In this document: positions 12,437 to 20,675 of the stretch, in pieces
How positions within the stretch are numbered: the first letter of the stretch is position 1
Layout: each line of letters starts with the position of its first letter
DNA from: Rickettsiales bacterium
GTDB taxonomy: Bacteria; Pseudomonadota; Alphaproteobacteria; Rickettsiales; Anaplasmataceae
Direction of reading: 5' to 3'
Length of the DNA stretch: 20,675 bases
Assembly (NCBI GenBank): GCA_031266615.1
Contig: JAISAR010000106.1
Coordinates: 1-20,675 of the forward strand
Position numbers and translations under genes: made by a program
The notes under the pieces: model-generated
Databases searched by the model: none
What the model saw: only the letters and a program-made list of their open reading frames with translations
Told to the model about the DNA's origin: nothing

Positions 12437-15208
12437 TTATGCCCCTGCTACTAGGCCGCCAATAGAATTATGTTTTTGTATTGTAAATTGACCTAATTCA
12501 GTGTTTACTGTTTCTTGATTGATGTTCTTATCCTTGCTGATTAACGTGAATTCGACATCCTTAGAAAATCTATCCCACATTCCAAGCAAATGATTTTTTA
12601 TCTGAGGCCATATATCCTTTTTAAATGTTTCGCCATCATCAGAAAATACGTTACCTATCAAGCCCCCCACTTCCTTATAACTTGACTCGAAATATTTAAG
12701 CAATGTTTCTACTTCCTTATAAGTATCATGCGCCACATTTAACGCTTTTCCTTCTGTACTATTTTTGCCTCCAATAGCTGACCATCCAAGCCTATTATAA
12801 TTAATAACGGTACAAGCACTTTTATACAAATTTGTCAGATTCCACGCACTACTCTTATTATCCTTTGGTATATGATTTATTATCTTCTCTACCAAATTGC
12901 CTATCAAAGGAGACAATAAAGCCTGACAAAAGTGTTTGATATTATTTTTCGTTTCAATCACGGGATATTTGATGCATTTCTCTGCTAAGCAATATTCAAG
13001 TTCTGCTTTTTCTAATAACCTCTTGATTGCTGCCTGTCTTATTATTTCCAACGGCTTATCTTTAGAAGTCTCCTTTATTTCTAACAGTTCACTCTTATTA
13101 AAAGCTTTTTCTATTATCTTTAACAGTTCGTCTTTACTAGAAGACTTTATTATTTCTAACAGCTTATCTTCTATAATTGCAAATTTTATCTTTTCACGAG
13201 ACGTTAGTTCTTCTTTGTAATCATATTCTGTTTTTTCATTTATCAATAATCCCTCTTTTTCAGATTCTAAGTCCTCTAATGCTTTTAGAATTTCTTGGTT
13301 ATTTTTCAAGCATAATTCTATTAACTCCATAGCTAGAGATTCCTTTTCTTCACTATTTTTCTCAATATCCAAATCCTTATTCTGCTTTTCTATTATTTCC
13401 TTTACTCTCGCAGGTTGCGTTAAATATTTTCTAATTTCTTCCCGATAAGAAACAATCTTGTTTACTAGACGTTTTTCATCTTCTCGATTGAATAGCATGA
13501 ATATGCCTGTATTATCTTTTATGTCCTTTATACTCTTTCCTTGCTCTTGAAATAAACTTTGAGTTTTACATTTTGTTATTTCTAAATGCATTTTTTCCAG
13601 CAAGAGATTTATTTCGTGATGAGAACACACATCTACATTTAAATCATGGAATTCACCAAGTAAACTTTGCTTTATATCAATTGTTAAATCTGGTTGATTT
13701 AACATAACCTGAGCTTTTCTTATTCTCGATTTTATTAATTCTCGATAAACGTATTGATCAGTAGGTTCAAGTTTAAAAAAATCTTCCAATTTCCTTTTTA
13801 AGGCACCATCTTTTAGGCCTCCATTCTTTCTATTCTCATACACTTCTTTTAATTTTTCACATATCTTCTTATACCTTTCTTCTCCCATGCTTTTTAACTC
13901 TTTTATTATCTCGTCAGCTTTTTCTAAAGCCTCTCTTGTTTCTTCAGGGTATATATCCTTATAGACATCAATCACTTTCTTTTCAGCTATTTTCCCTTCT
14001 TTTATAAGCTTTTTCCGCTTTGCTATAAATGAAGGAAGTGCTTTATCATTTAAGTTATTTGATATTCCTAGATCTTTTATTATCATTTCTTTTTCAGTCG
14101 GCAATTCCTTACCTTTGCTTCTTAATTCTTGTACTACTAATGCTTCTTTCAGTCTTTCTTCTAATGAAAAATCTTCTCCCCGTTTGTTTTGCCGAAACTT
14201 AATTGCCTGTATAAAGAGAACTTGATAAGCATTGTATATTAAGTGACTTGTCAATTTATGGTCTATGCTATTTACTACTTTCAGTCTGAATTCATTCAAC
14301 AGTTCCTTCAGCTTATCGTATGTGATATCTTTTTTGTCTAGCTTCAACAGCTCTCCCATAGCTTCTGTGAATCCTTGAATCGAAGTTGCAAGCATACCCC
14401 TGATCTCATTACGTAAAGGCTTAAGACCATTTTTTAAGCGGATATTAGCTGATAGTTTCAGTATAGTATTGTGCTCTGCATCTTGTGTAACAAATAGCTT
14501 ATCATTTTTATCTTCACACAAATCTCTAAGTAACTGTTCAAATTGTGGTGGAAACTTAACTTTCATATCCCACCTAATGTCTGACTCACCAGCATCTATC
14601 TCGTGAAAATACACCTCAATATTCTGGTGTTCATTCTTATACAACCCACTACCTATTTTAACGGTAGCAATCAAAGAATGAGATAACTTCCTATTCAAAA
14701 GATAAAAAGTAGCCAAAGCTAGTGTTGCAGGAATAATTAAGGTGACAAGCACAACTATATTAACAAGAATTGCTATTGCAGCAAGAACACTATATGCCAA
14801 TCTTTTCGCTGTACTTTCACTTACTTCACTTTTTTTTGTTTTATTTCCCTCCGGACTGGCTTGTATTTTACCGTCTGCTTTAGACCTGTTATATACTACT
14901 AATCCCAATGAAACAGAAGCAATATAAGGAAGCATTAAAACTGACAGAGCTAAATTCAACACCCGTTTTTCCGGGCACATTCCCTTTATCTCTTCAAATA
15001 TTTCTCTTAGTATATTATACCAGGAAGTAAAAAAGTCAGAGTCATAACCTTTATAACGAAATATACTTAGTGGAACGTTAAAACCAGAAGTCATACCACC
15101 AAAAAATTTCCCCTCTTTCACCGAACTGGAAACAGCAATAGGTTCTTTTTTACCCAAACCACCATTAGTTAAGCCAATAACTCCACCAGGATCTACAACA
15201 GCATTCAT
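12437..15208 (-). CDS. Large membrane and coiled-coil protein, function unknown
   Basis: The product is 923 residues and matches no family I recognise. The N-terminus (1-75) is glycine-rich then mixed. Hydrophobic segments lie at about 83-106 and 137-172, the second long enough for one long or two short spans. The remaining ~750 residues are charged and mostly helical, rich in Lys, Glu and Leu, with heptad-like stretches. About residues 655-730 (coordinates about 13020-13245) contain degenerate repeats of a LLEIIK/SSKDEL-type unit (KLLEIIKSSSKDELLKIIEK, then SELLEIKETSKDKPLEIIRQ). TAAGG lies upstream of the ATG and a promoter at 15235-15263 is good, so it can be expressed separately from ileS, 58 bp upstream on the same strand. 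A structural or host-interacting role is possible but not shown. Confidence 0.8.
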   Translation of the reverse strand: MNAVVDPGGVIGLTNGGLGKKEPIAVSSSVKEGKFFGGMTSGFNVPLSIFRYKGYDSDFFTSWYNILREIFEEIKGMCPEKRVLNLALSVLMLPYIASVSLGLVVYNRSKADGKIQASPEGNKTKKSEVSESTAKRLAYSVLAAIAILVNIVVLVTLIIPATLALATFYLLNRKLSHSLIATVKIGSGLYKNEHQNIEVYFHEIDAGESDIRWDMKVKFPPQFEQLLRDLCEDKNDKLFVTQDAEHNTILKLSANIRLKNGLKPLRNEIRGMLATSIQGFTEAMGELLKLDKKDITYDKLKELLNEFRLKVVNSIDHKLTSHLIYNAYQVLFIQAIKFRQNKRGEDFSLEERLKEALVVQELRSKGKELPTEKEMIIKDLGISNNLNDKALPSFIAKRKKLIKEGKIAEKKVIDVYKDIYPEETREALEKADEIIKELKSMGEERYKKICEKLKEVYENRKNGGLKDGALKRKLEDFFKLEPTDQYVYRELIKSRIRKAQVMLNQPDLTIDIKQSLLGEFHDLNVDVCSHHEINLLLEKMHLEITKCKTQSLFQEQGKSIKDIKDNTGIFMLFNREDEKRLVNKIVSYREEIRKYLTQPARVKEIIEKQNKDLDIEKNSEEKESLAMELIELCLKNNQEILKALEDLESEKEGLLINEKTEYDYKEELTSREKIKFAIIEDKLLEIIKSSSKDELLKIIEKAFNKSELLEIKETSKDKPLEIIRQAAIKRLLEKAELEYCLAEKCIKYPVIETKNNIKHFCQALLSPLIGNLVEKIINHIPKDNKSSAWNLTNLYKSACTVINYNRLGWSAIGGKNSTEGKALNVAHDTYKEVETLLKYFESSYKEVGGLIGNVFSDDGETFKKDIWPQIKNHLLGMWDRFSKDVEFTLISKDKNINQETVNTELGQFTIQKHNSIGGLVAGA

Positions 15209-15234
15209 ACCATAACCTTACCCCAATTACCTAA

Positions 15235-15263
15235 AATATAGCATAAATACTAACAATTTGCAA
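15235..15263 (-). promoter_or_regulatory. Extended -10 promoter of the 923-residue gene
   Basis: On the minus strand, TTGCAA (15263-15258), 17 bp, then TGC-TATATT (-10 at 15240-15235, with a TG extension). It lies between the ileS stop and the ATG at 15208. The -35 box is the same as that of murD. A direct repeat ATTGTTAGTA flanks the -35 box. Confidence 0.55.
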
Positions 15264-15266
15264 CTA

Positions 15267-18200
15267 CTAACAATCTAACTTAATACCAACAATTGAATCT
15301 TGGTATTTCTTAGAATAGAAGCTGGTTCCAATTTCTACATTAATTTCTAAAGATAAGGCAAGAGTCTGTTCTTTTATATACTCACTCCAAGTATTCACTG
15401 CTTCTTTAATTTTCTCATCCTCTGTTTTGATTACTACTCTGATTCTATCGGATATATGAAAATCAGCTTGCTTTCTAGTTTCTTGGATGAGTCTCACGAC
15501 ATCTCTCGCGAGCCCTTCTAGAATTAATTCATCATTTAGTTCAGTGTTTAGGATGACAACCCCTTTGTTGTTATCAAACACAGCAGAATATTCACTATTT
15601 GCTTTTAATAATAATTCGTACTCGCCTTTCTCTATAATATAGTTCTCCGATTTGTCTCCCAAAAATATCTGCTCATTCTCAGCTTGCCTCCATTTTCCCT
15701 CCTTGACATATTGAACTAGTTTCTTGATCTTGTCTGGAATCTTCTTTCCAAGTAGCGGGAAATTTAGTTTTAGCTCTAGTGATGCAATATCTTCAAGTTT
15801 GTTTACCAGCTCTAGTTTTTTTACATTCACCTCATCTTTTATCATCTCCTGGTACTCATTTGAATCTGCAGCACACTGGATCCCAGTGTCAGCTACTTGG
15901 ATGACAGGAGAGAACTCTGGGATGACAGAAAGCGGTTCACCTTCAAGAAAACTATAGGAAGACTGATGATAAATGGTCATACTGCCAAGCGGCTGTCTGA
16001 TACGTATATTAAAGGTGTTTCTGATAGAGAGTGCAGCATTGCACACCTCTCTCACCAAATCCATCTTGGCGATTAGTTCATTATCATACCCCTCTAACTG
16101 TAGAAAATCAGCCAAATGAACAGATGTTTCTTTATATTTGAGCCCCTGCCATATAGTTTCCGTTATAAGTGGCAATAAAGGAGCTGCAGCCCGAAGTATG
16201 TAATAAAAAACCGTATATAGAACATTGTAAGCATCAGTCTTATCCTGATCTAAATCACTTTTCCAAAAACGCTCACGACTGCGACGAATATACCAATTAT
16301 TTAACACTTCAAAAAAATCTATCAGGATTTTGCAGGCCTCTTGGGAATTGTAGTTGTTCATAGAAGCTTGAATGCTTTCTACAGCTTCAAAACATTTGGA
16401 GATCATGTAACGATCAATAGTGCTTTGGTAATCCTTACAAACTTCAGCTTTAATTCCATCTGCATTTGCATACATGGTAAAAAAGTGATAACTGTTCCAA
16501 ATAGGCTTTATTACGTTTCTCAGCACATCTCGGATTGAGTTTCCCTCTTTATCAAGCAGCAAATTACCACCGCAAACAATAGATCCAGAAAGCATAAGAA
16601 AACGCAGCGCATCAGAACCATATTTATCAAACACTTCCATTGGATCCGCATAATTATTCAGACGCTTGGACAATTTCTGCCCTTTTACATCAAGAACTAC
16701 ACCATGGCATATGCAATTCTTAAATGGCTCACTGTCAAATAAAGCAGTCGAAAGCACAAAAAGCGTATAGAACCACCCTCTTGTTTGTGCTATATATTCG
16801 GTGATAAAATCTGCAGGAAAATTATTCTCAAACCACTCTTTATTTTCAAATGGATAGTGAACTTGCGCAAATGGCATTGAACCAGATTCAAACCAACAGT
16901 CAAACACGTCAGGCACACGGCGCATAACTGATTTTCCTGTTGGGTCATCAGGATTTGGTCTTGTTAAAGTATCGATAAATGGTCTGTGCAAATCATCCAC
17001 TTTAACATTAAAATCTCGCTCTAGTTCTGCTATCGAACCATACACATCCACTCTTGGATATCTTACATCATCTGATTTCCACACAGGAATAGGTGTACCC
17101 CAAAATCGATTGCGTGAAATTGACCAATCATGTGCCCCTTCAAGCCATTTTCCAAATTGACCATCTCTTATATGACTTGGAATCCAATTAACTCTCTTAT
17201 TTAGCCCTACCATTCTGCTTTTGAATTTTGTCACAGCAACATACCAAGAAGGCATAGTGCGATAGATTAAAGGAGTATCAGTTCTCCAGCAGTGTGGATA
17301 ATTGTGAATATATTGCTCAGTTTTGAACCAGTTTCCTTGTTCTTTCAATTTCTTTATCACTGTATCATTAGTATCAAAGACGTGAACTCCTGCTAAATCC
17401 GAAACTTCAGCAGTAAACTTTCCACCGTTGTCAATTGGACAAATGGCTGGAATATTATGGCTTTGGCAAAGATAAAAATCTTCTTCACCAAATCCAGGAG
17501 CAGTGTGCACAACTCCAGTACCATCTTCTGCTGTGACATAATCGGCTATGAAAACGCGGAATGCATTTTTCGTATCTTTAAAGTAATCAAGCAGTGGCTT
17601 ATAAGCAAGACCTACAAGATCATCTGCTTTGAGTTTTATATTGTAATTTTCATATGGAATGTTGTTTTGCTCACAATGGCTGATAAACTTCTCTAGGTAG
17701 CTTTCAGCGAAGATGTAAATTTCATTAGGTTGGTCTGATGCCATTCCAGCACTCTTCTCTGTCATCCCAGTGCTTGACACTGGGATCCAGGTTTCTTTCT
17801 CTCTAGATTCCAGCGTCACGCGCTGGAATGACACCAAGGAGTGAACTGACACTGCACAATACTCAATGTCTTTTCCTATTGCCAGCGCCAAGTTGCTTGG
17901 CAACGTCCAAGGAGTTGTAGTCCAAGCAAGTAATTTACATTTTTGTTTAAACTGCTGCGGGTTTTCTAAAAGCTCAAATGCAACAGTTACAGCTTTGCTA
18001 GTCTTTTCTCTATATGCATTATCAAGCCTTGTTTCAAAATTGGACAATGGAGTTTCACATGCCCAGCTATAGGGAACAACGCGCACTGATTCATACACCA
18101 AGCCCTTATCATAAAGCTGCCTAAATACCCACATGACTGACTCCATGAATGACTTATCCATGGTTTTATAGTCGTTGTGAAAATCTACCCACCTTGCCTG

Positions 18201-18623
18201 CCTATTTACATACTTCTCCCATTCTGATGAAAATTTCATCACAGAAGTACGACAATGATTATTGAATTTTTCAATGCCGAATTTTTCTATCTCAGTTCTG
18301 CCGGATATTCCAAGTTCCTTTTCCGCACCCATCTCGGCCGGCAACCCGTGGCAATCCCAACCAAATCTACGTTCAACTCTTTTTTGCAGCATGGTTTGAT
18401 ATCTTGCAAATGCGTCTTTGATGAAACCAGTGAGTAAATGCCCATAATGTGGCAGTCCATTTGCAAATGGAGGTCCATCGTAAAAGACAAAACAATTGTC
18501 CTTGGAACGTTCCTCAACTGACTGCTCAAAAATTTTGCTTTCCTGCCAAAATTTTATGATTTCCTTTTCTAACGACGAAAAATCAGGACTACTCGTTGTA
18601 TCAGGATAATGCTTCATGTTCAT
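15267..18623 (-). CDS. ileS: Isoleucyl-tRNA synthetase, with two palindromic-repeat insertions
   Basis: IleRS charges tRNA-Ile and edits valine. The product is 1118 residues, above the ~1030-1090 usual for the eukaryote-like (type 2) bacterial form it resembles. The class I signatures are PHYGH (58-62, HIGH motif) and KLSKR (650-654, KMSKS motif). The CP1 editing domain has LAWTTTPWTLPSN (about 232-244). The C-terminal anticodon-binding part follows, with an IRIRQPLGSM segment. Insertion A, about residues 264-294 (VSFQRVTLESRE through STGMTEKSAGM), sits in the editing domain just after its threonine-rich motif. Insertion B, about 895-919 (including VIQVADTGIQ at 907-916), lies in the C-terminal region. 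Both are in frame and no catalytic motif is lost. ATG 18623 and a second ATG two codons later are both possible starts. The type 2 form is the one usually less sensitive to mupirocin. Confidence 0.95.
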   Translation of the reverse strand: MNMKHYPDTTSSPDFSSLEKEIIKFWQESKIFEQSVEERSKDNCFVFYDGPPFANGLPHYGHLLTGFIKDAFARYQTMLQKRVERRFGWDCHGLPAEMGAEKELGISGRTEIEKFGIEKFNNHCRTSVMKFSSEWEKYVNRQARWVDFHNDYKTMDKSFMESVMWVFRQLYDKGLVYESVRVVPYSWACETPLSNFETRLDNAYREKTSKAVTVAFELLENPQQFKQKCKLLAWTTTPWTLPSNLALAIGKDIEYCAVSVHSLVSFQRVTLESREKETWIPVSSTGMTEKSAGMASDQPNEIYIFAESYLEKFISHCEQNNIPYENYNIKLKADDLVGLAYKPLLDYFKDTKNAFRVFIADYVTAEDGTGVVHTAPGFGEEDFYLCQSHNIPAICPIDNGGKFTAEVSDLAGVHVFDTNDTVIKKLKEQGNWFKTEQYIHNYPHCWRTDTPLIYRTMPSWYVAVTKFKSRMVGLNKRVNWIPSHIRDGQFGKWLEGAHDWSISRNRFWGTPIPVWKSDDVRYPRVDVYGSIAELERDFNVKVDDLHRPFIDTLTRPNPDDPTGKSVMRRVPDVFDCWFESGSMPFAQVHYPFENKEWFENNFPADFITEYIAQTRGWFYTLFVLSTALFDSEPFKNCICHGVVLDVKGQKLSKRLNNYADPMEVFDKYGSDALRFLMLSGSIVCGGNLLLDKEGNSIRDVLRNVIKPIWNSYHFFTMYANADGIKAEVCKDYQSTIDRYMISKCFEAVESIQASMNNYNSQEACKILIDFFEVLNNWYIRRSRERFWKSDLDQDKTDAYNVLYTVFYYILRAAAPLLPLITETIWQGLKYKETSVHLADFLQLEGYDNELIAKMDLVREVCNAALSIRNTFNIRIRQPLGSMTIYHQSSYSFLEGEPLSVIPEFSPVIQVADTGIQCAADSNEYQEMIKDEVNVKKLELVNKLEDIASLELKLNFPLLGKKIPDKIKKLVQYVKEGKWRQAENEQIFLGDKSENYIIEKGEYELLLKANSEYSAVFDNNKGVVILNTELNDELILEGLARDVVRLIQETRKQADFHISDRIRVVIKTEDEKIKEAVNTWSEYIKEQTLALSLEINVEIGTSFYSKKYQDSIVGIKLDC
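15876..15905. repeat. Palindromic repeat unit inside ileS (insertion B)
   Basis: This 30-bp unit is identical to 4602-4631 in murD. Read on the ileS strand it gives VIQVADTGIQ, the same peptide as in AlaRS. A more decayed unit (CTCTGGGATGACAG, 15916-15929) follows and is also within the reading frame. Confidence 0.9.
17761..17832. repeat. Two palindromic repeat units inside ileS (insertion A)
   Basis: Unit 1 is 17761-17790, with perfect 9-bp arms ATCCCAGTG (17764-17772) and CACTGGGAT (17778-17786). Unit 2 is 17803-17832, with perfect 9-bp arms ATTCCAGCG (17807-17815) and CGCTGGAAT (17821-17829). Unit 2 matches the murD unit 4451-4480 at 28 of 30 positions. Together they encode almost all of the ~31-residue insertion in the editing domain. 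Confidence 0.9.
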
Positions 18624-18779
18624 TTCAACTGGATAAAGTTAAAGGATATAGGGCTTTCAGGAAAATTACAAATTCAAAAAAAACTATCTCTATAAGTATT
18701 AATTTACTAATAGATATTGACATCACTATATAAGATATTAACATATTATATATATTTATATAAATTTAAGGAGCTAATT

Positions 18780-19019
18780 ATGCCTAAAGGTAATAATGAT
18801 AAAAGTTGGCCTTATCAGGAATTCCATGACGCTAACAAAAGTAGTAGAAGTGATCTTATTTGGGAGTTACGTTCTTATAGATACAATAATTCTGGAGAGA
18901 TTGAGGATGTATATTATAAATGGGGAAGAGGAACAACTAGTAGCCCTGGAAGCATCCTATATGAAGCTTCATATACTGGTACAAAACAGAATGGCAACTT
19001 CTTGAGTTTTAGAAAGTAG
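18780..19019 (+). CDS. 79-residue orphan protein
   Basis: I do not recognise this gene. The start at 18780 is set by a strong AAGGAG (18768-18773) six bases upstream; a longer in-frame start at 18717 has no ribosome-binding site. The product begins MPKGNNDKSWPYQEFHDANK and is polar, rich in Tyr, Ser, Gly and Asn, with SDLIWELRSYRYNNSG and YYKWGRGTTSSPGS; it has no signal peptide, membrane span or cysteine. TTGACA lies at 18717-18722 with a poor -10 (TAACAT, 18739-18744) at 16-bp spacing. A good terminator follows at 19047-19082, so it looks like a single-gene unit, divergent from ileS and convergent with miaB. Confidence 0.7.
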   Translation: MPKGNNDKSWPYQEFHDANKSSRSDLIWELRSYRYNNSGEIEDVYYKWGRGTTSSPGSILYEASYTGTKQNGNFLSFRK

Positions 19020-19046
19020 GGTTGATACGCTCGAAATAAACTACGC

Positions 19047-19082
19047 AAAGTGCCTCTGTATAACAACACGGAAGCACTTTTT
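19047..19082 (+). terminator. Rho-independent terminator after the 79-residue gene
   Basis: 19047-19059 pairs with 19068-19080: a 13-bp stem with one C-A mismatch and one G-T pair, and an 8-nt loop, ending in TTTTT at 19078-19082. It lies between two convergent genes and may also serve miaB from the other strand, although the T-run on that side is only three bases. Confidence 0.7.
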
Positions 19083-19119
19083 CTTCATTGAAAAATAGCC
19101 CTATTAGGTAGACTTACTC

Positions 19120-20442
19120 TTACAACTCACACCCAAGCAAACTATTCTGCCGGGCTTTCAATATCTTCACACTTACTATTTTGTCTCTATATTTATCCTC
19201 AGGATCATCAATGCAAACTGATTGCATATATGGGCTTTTGCCAATAATTTGGTCTTGGTGTTTGCCTTTTTTATCGCTAAACAGAACAGGAATAGTCTTG
19301 CCTACCACACTCTGATTAAATTCGAGTTGTTGTGCACTAATTAGCTTTTGTAAACGAAGAAGGCGCTTTGTTTTAACTTCTTCTGGCACCTGATCTTTTC
19401 TTTCCGCTCCCGGTGTTCCTGGTCTTGGGCTATATTTAAAACTATAAGCTTGAGCGTACTTTACTTTTTCCACTAGCTTCATAGTTTCCTCAAAGTCTTT
19501 TTCGGTTTCCCCAGGAAAACCAACGATAAAATCAGAAGAAAATTCGATTTCAGGTTTCAATTTGCGCAATCTATCTACTATCTCCAAATACTCCTCTGTA
19601 GTGTGTTTTCTGTTCATCACGCGTAATATTTTATTCGAGCCTGACTGCACAGGCAGGTGAATGAACGGCATGAGTTTTGGCTCTTCCGCATGTGCCAAGT
19701 AGAGGGATTCATGCATATCTCGTGGATGAGAGGTCGTATAGCGGATTCTCCCTAGCTTTTCAATTTTAGCGATATGACCAATTAATTTTCCTAAATCCCA
19801 TGTTTCTCCTTCGCATTCCCCGTGGTAAGCATTGACATTTTGACCGAGCAAATTGATTTCCTTTGCCCCATTTGCAACTAATTTCAGCGCTTCACGGAAT
19901 ATTTCATTCACTGGCCGTGAATATTCAGCTCCGCGAGTGTAGGGCACTACACAAAATGTACAAAACTTGTCACAACCCTCTTGTATGGAGAGAAACGCAG
20001 AAGACCCTTGGCTATTGCCGTAACACTCATCTGGTAATTTATCAAACTTTGCAACCTCAGGAAAATCGGTATTTATCACATGACCTTTACTTCTGCTTGC
20101 TTTGACTATCAGCTCCGGCAGAGTAGCGATACTCTGCGGACCAACAACAATGTCCACAAATGGAGCTCTTCTGAACACTTCCTCGCCTTCTGCTTGTGCT
20201 ACACATCCAGCTACCACTATAGTAATTTCCTTATTCTTTCGTGATGAATGAATCTTCCCAAGCTCTGAATAGAGCTTTTCTGCCGCTTTCTCTCTAATGT
20301 GGCAGGTATTCAATATCACCAAATCGGCTTTTTCTGCGTCACTGACAACGTTGAACCCCAGAGGCTTAATTATATTCTCCATTAAAACGGAGTCATAAAC
20401 GTTCATCTGACAGCCGTAAGTCTTGATATATAGGCCTTTCAT
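19120..20442 (-). CDS. miaB: tRNA-2-methylthio-N6-dimethylallyladenosine synthase MiaB
   Basis: MiaB is a radical-SAM methylthiotransferase that converts i6A37 to ms2i6A37 in tRNAs reading UNN codons. The product is 440 residues, the usual length. The N-terminal UPF0004 domain has three cluster cysteines, C11 (TYGCQMN), C47 (NTCHIRE) and C80 (AGCVAQ). The radical-SAM cluster motif CxxxCxxC is C157, C161 and C164 in EGCDKFCTFCVVPYTRG. GQNVNAY, LPVQSGSN and FIVGFPGETEKDFEET follow, and the C-terminal TRAM domain begins at about 370. There is no good SD before the ATG and the predicted leader is only about 8 nt, so it may be initiated with almost no leader. Confidence 0.96.
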   Translation of the reverse strand: MKGLYIKTYGCQMNVYDSVLMENIIKPLGFNVVSDAEKADLVILNTCHIREKAAEKLYSELGKIHSSRKNKEITIVVAGCVAQAEGEEVFRRAPFVDIVVGPQSIATLPELIVKASRSKGHVINTDFPEVAKFDKLPDECYGNSQGSSAFLSIQEGCDKFCTFCVVPYTRGAEYSRPVNEIFREALKLVANGAKEINLLGQNVNAYHGECEGETWDLGKLIGHIAKIEKLGRIRYTTSHPRDMHESLYLAHAEEPKLMPFIHLPVQSGSNKILRVMNRKHTTEEYLEIVDRLRKLKPEIEFSSDFIVGFPGETEKDFEETMKLVEKVKYAQAYSFKYSPRPGTPGAERKDQVPEEVKTKRLLRLQKLISAQQLEFNQSVVGKTIPVLFSDKKGKHQDQIIGKSPYMQSVCIDDPEDKYRDKIVSVKILKARQNSLLGCEL

Positions 20443-20456
20443 ACTTTTTTAATGAA

Positions 20457-20485
20457 ATTATACGAAAAACTAGATTCCAGTACAA
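20457..20485 (-). promoter_or_regulatory. Candidate promoter of miaB
   Basis: On the minus strand, TTGTAC (20485-20480), 17 bp, then a perfect TATAAT (20462-20457), 15 bases before the miaB ATG. A second TATAAT lies at 20498-20493 without a good -35. Confidence 0.5.
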
Positions 20486-20509
20486 CTAAACTATTATACA
20501 ATCCTAGCC

Positions 20510-20529
20510 GTCATCTAGGTAGCTCACAG
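20510..20529. repeat. Degenerate palindromic repeat fragment upstream of miaB
   Basis: This 20-bp stretch beginning GTCATCTAGG matches 16 of 20 bases of the unit found in alaS (11338-11357). It is decayed and abuts the dispersed repeat that follows. Confidence 0.5.
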
Positions 20530-20675
20530 AAACAAAAAAACTACTTGACAACCTTCGCCATTCCTTTTATCATAGTACTGAAGCTATTATTTAACTTCCC
20601 AATCTGTGCAGGTTAAAATGACAAGAAAACTTGTATTTGGCGTACTATTGTTTAATTTTTCGCACTATGTGCACT
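20528..20675 (+). repeat. Dispersed repeat with promoter, copy 2 (cut by the window end)
   Basis: This is the second copy of the element at 7961-8109. TTGACA (20545-20550) and TATCAT (20568-20573) keep the 17-bp spacing. The micro reading frame starts at 20618 (MTRKLVFGVLLF...) and is open to the window edge. It is divergent from miaB. Confidence 0.85.

Noticed and set aside
18717..18779. 21-codon N-terminal extension of the 79-residue protein
   Set aside because: The strong AAGGAG is placed for the ATG at 18780, and the upstream part is A-T-rich promoter-like sequence.

Overview
The window is most likely from a Wolbachia (Rickettsiales) chromosome. It is AT-rich. It carries slow-evolving alphaproteobacterial housekeeping genes (ccmH, an ISC-type ferredoxin, murD, a COQ9 homologue, rsmD, alaS, ileS, miaB), several proteins with no recognisable family of the kind Wolbachia carries, a group II intron remnant, an IS110-family element, and many copies of a ~30-bp palindromic repeat of the type reported from Wolbachia, including copies inserted in frame inside genes. 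I cannot assign the strain or supergroup.

Layout. Positions 1-160 are the 3' end of a group II intron (domains V and VI). Positions 161-336 are intergenic, with two palindromic repeat copies. Positions 337-1827 are an IS110-family insertion sequence whose transposase is broken by one frameshift; its left end carries a three-hairpin RNA with the architecture of an IS110 bridge RNA. Positions 1826-3607 (minus strand) are a three-gene operon: 2Fe-2S ferredoxin, a DUF2125-like membrane-anchored protein, and ccmH. Positions 3720-5864 (plus) are murD and a COQ9-family gene. Positions 5936-7276 (plus) encode a membrane-anchored alpha/beta-hydrolase-like protein, convergent with rsmD (7273-7821, minus). 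Positions 7822-8586 are a long intergenic region with a promoter-bearing dispersed repeat whose second copy ends the window. Positions 8587-9624 (minus) encode an acidic single-span protein. alaS (9817-12432, plus) runs to within 4 bp of a 923-residue membrane/coiled-coil protein (12437-15208, minus), which lies downstream of ileS (15267-18623, minus). A 79-residue orphan gene (18780-19019, plus) with its own terminator and miaB (19120-20442, minus) follow.

The most informative observation is the IS110 element. Hairpin folding of its left end, the four guide/target and guide/donor matches, and a sigma-70 promoter formed only when the two ends are joined all agree on the same boundaries (337 and 1827) and the same CT core. 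The second is that murD, alaS and ileS share an identical 30-bp palindromic repeat unit, inserted in frame, and these enzymes are longer than expected by about the inserted lengths. All calls are from reading the sequence; no database search was run.
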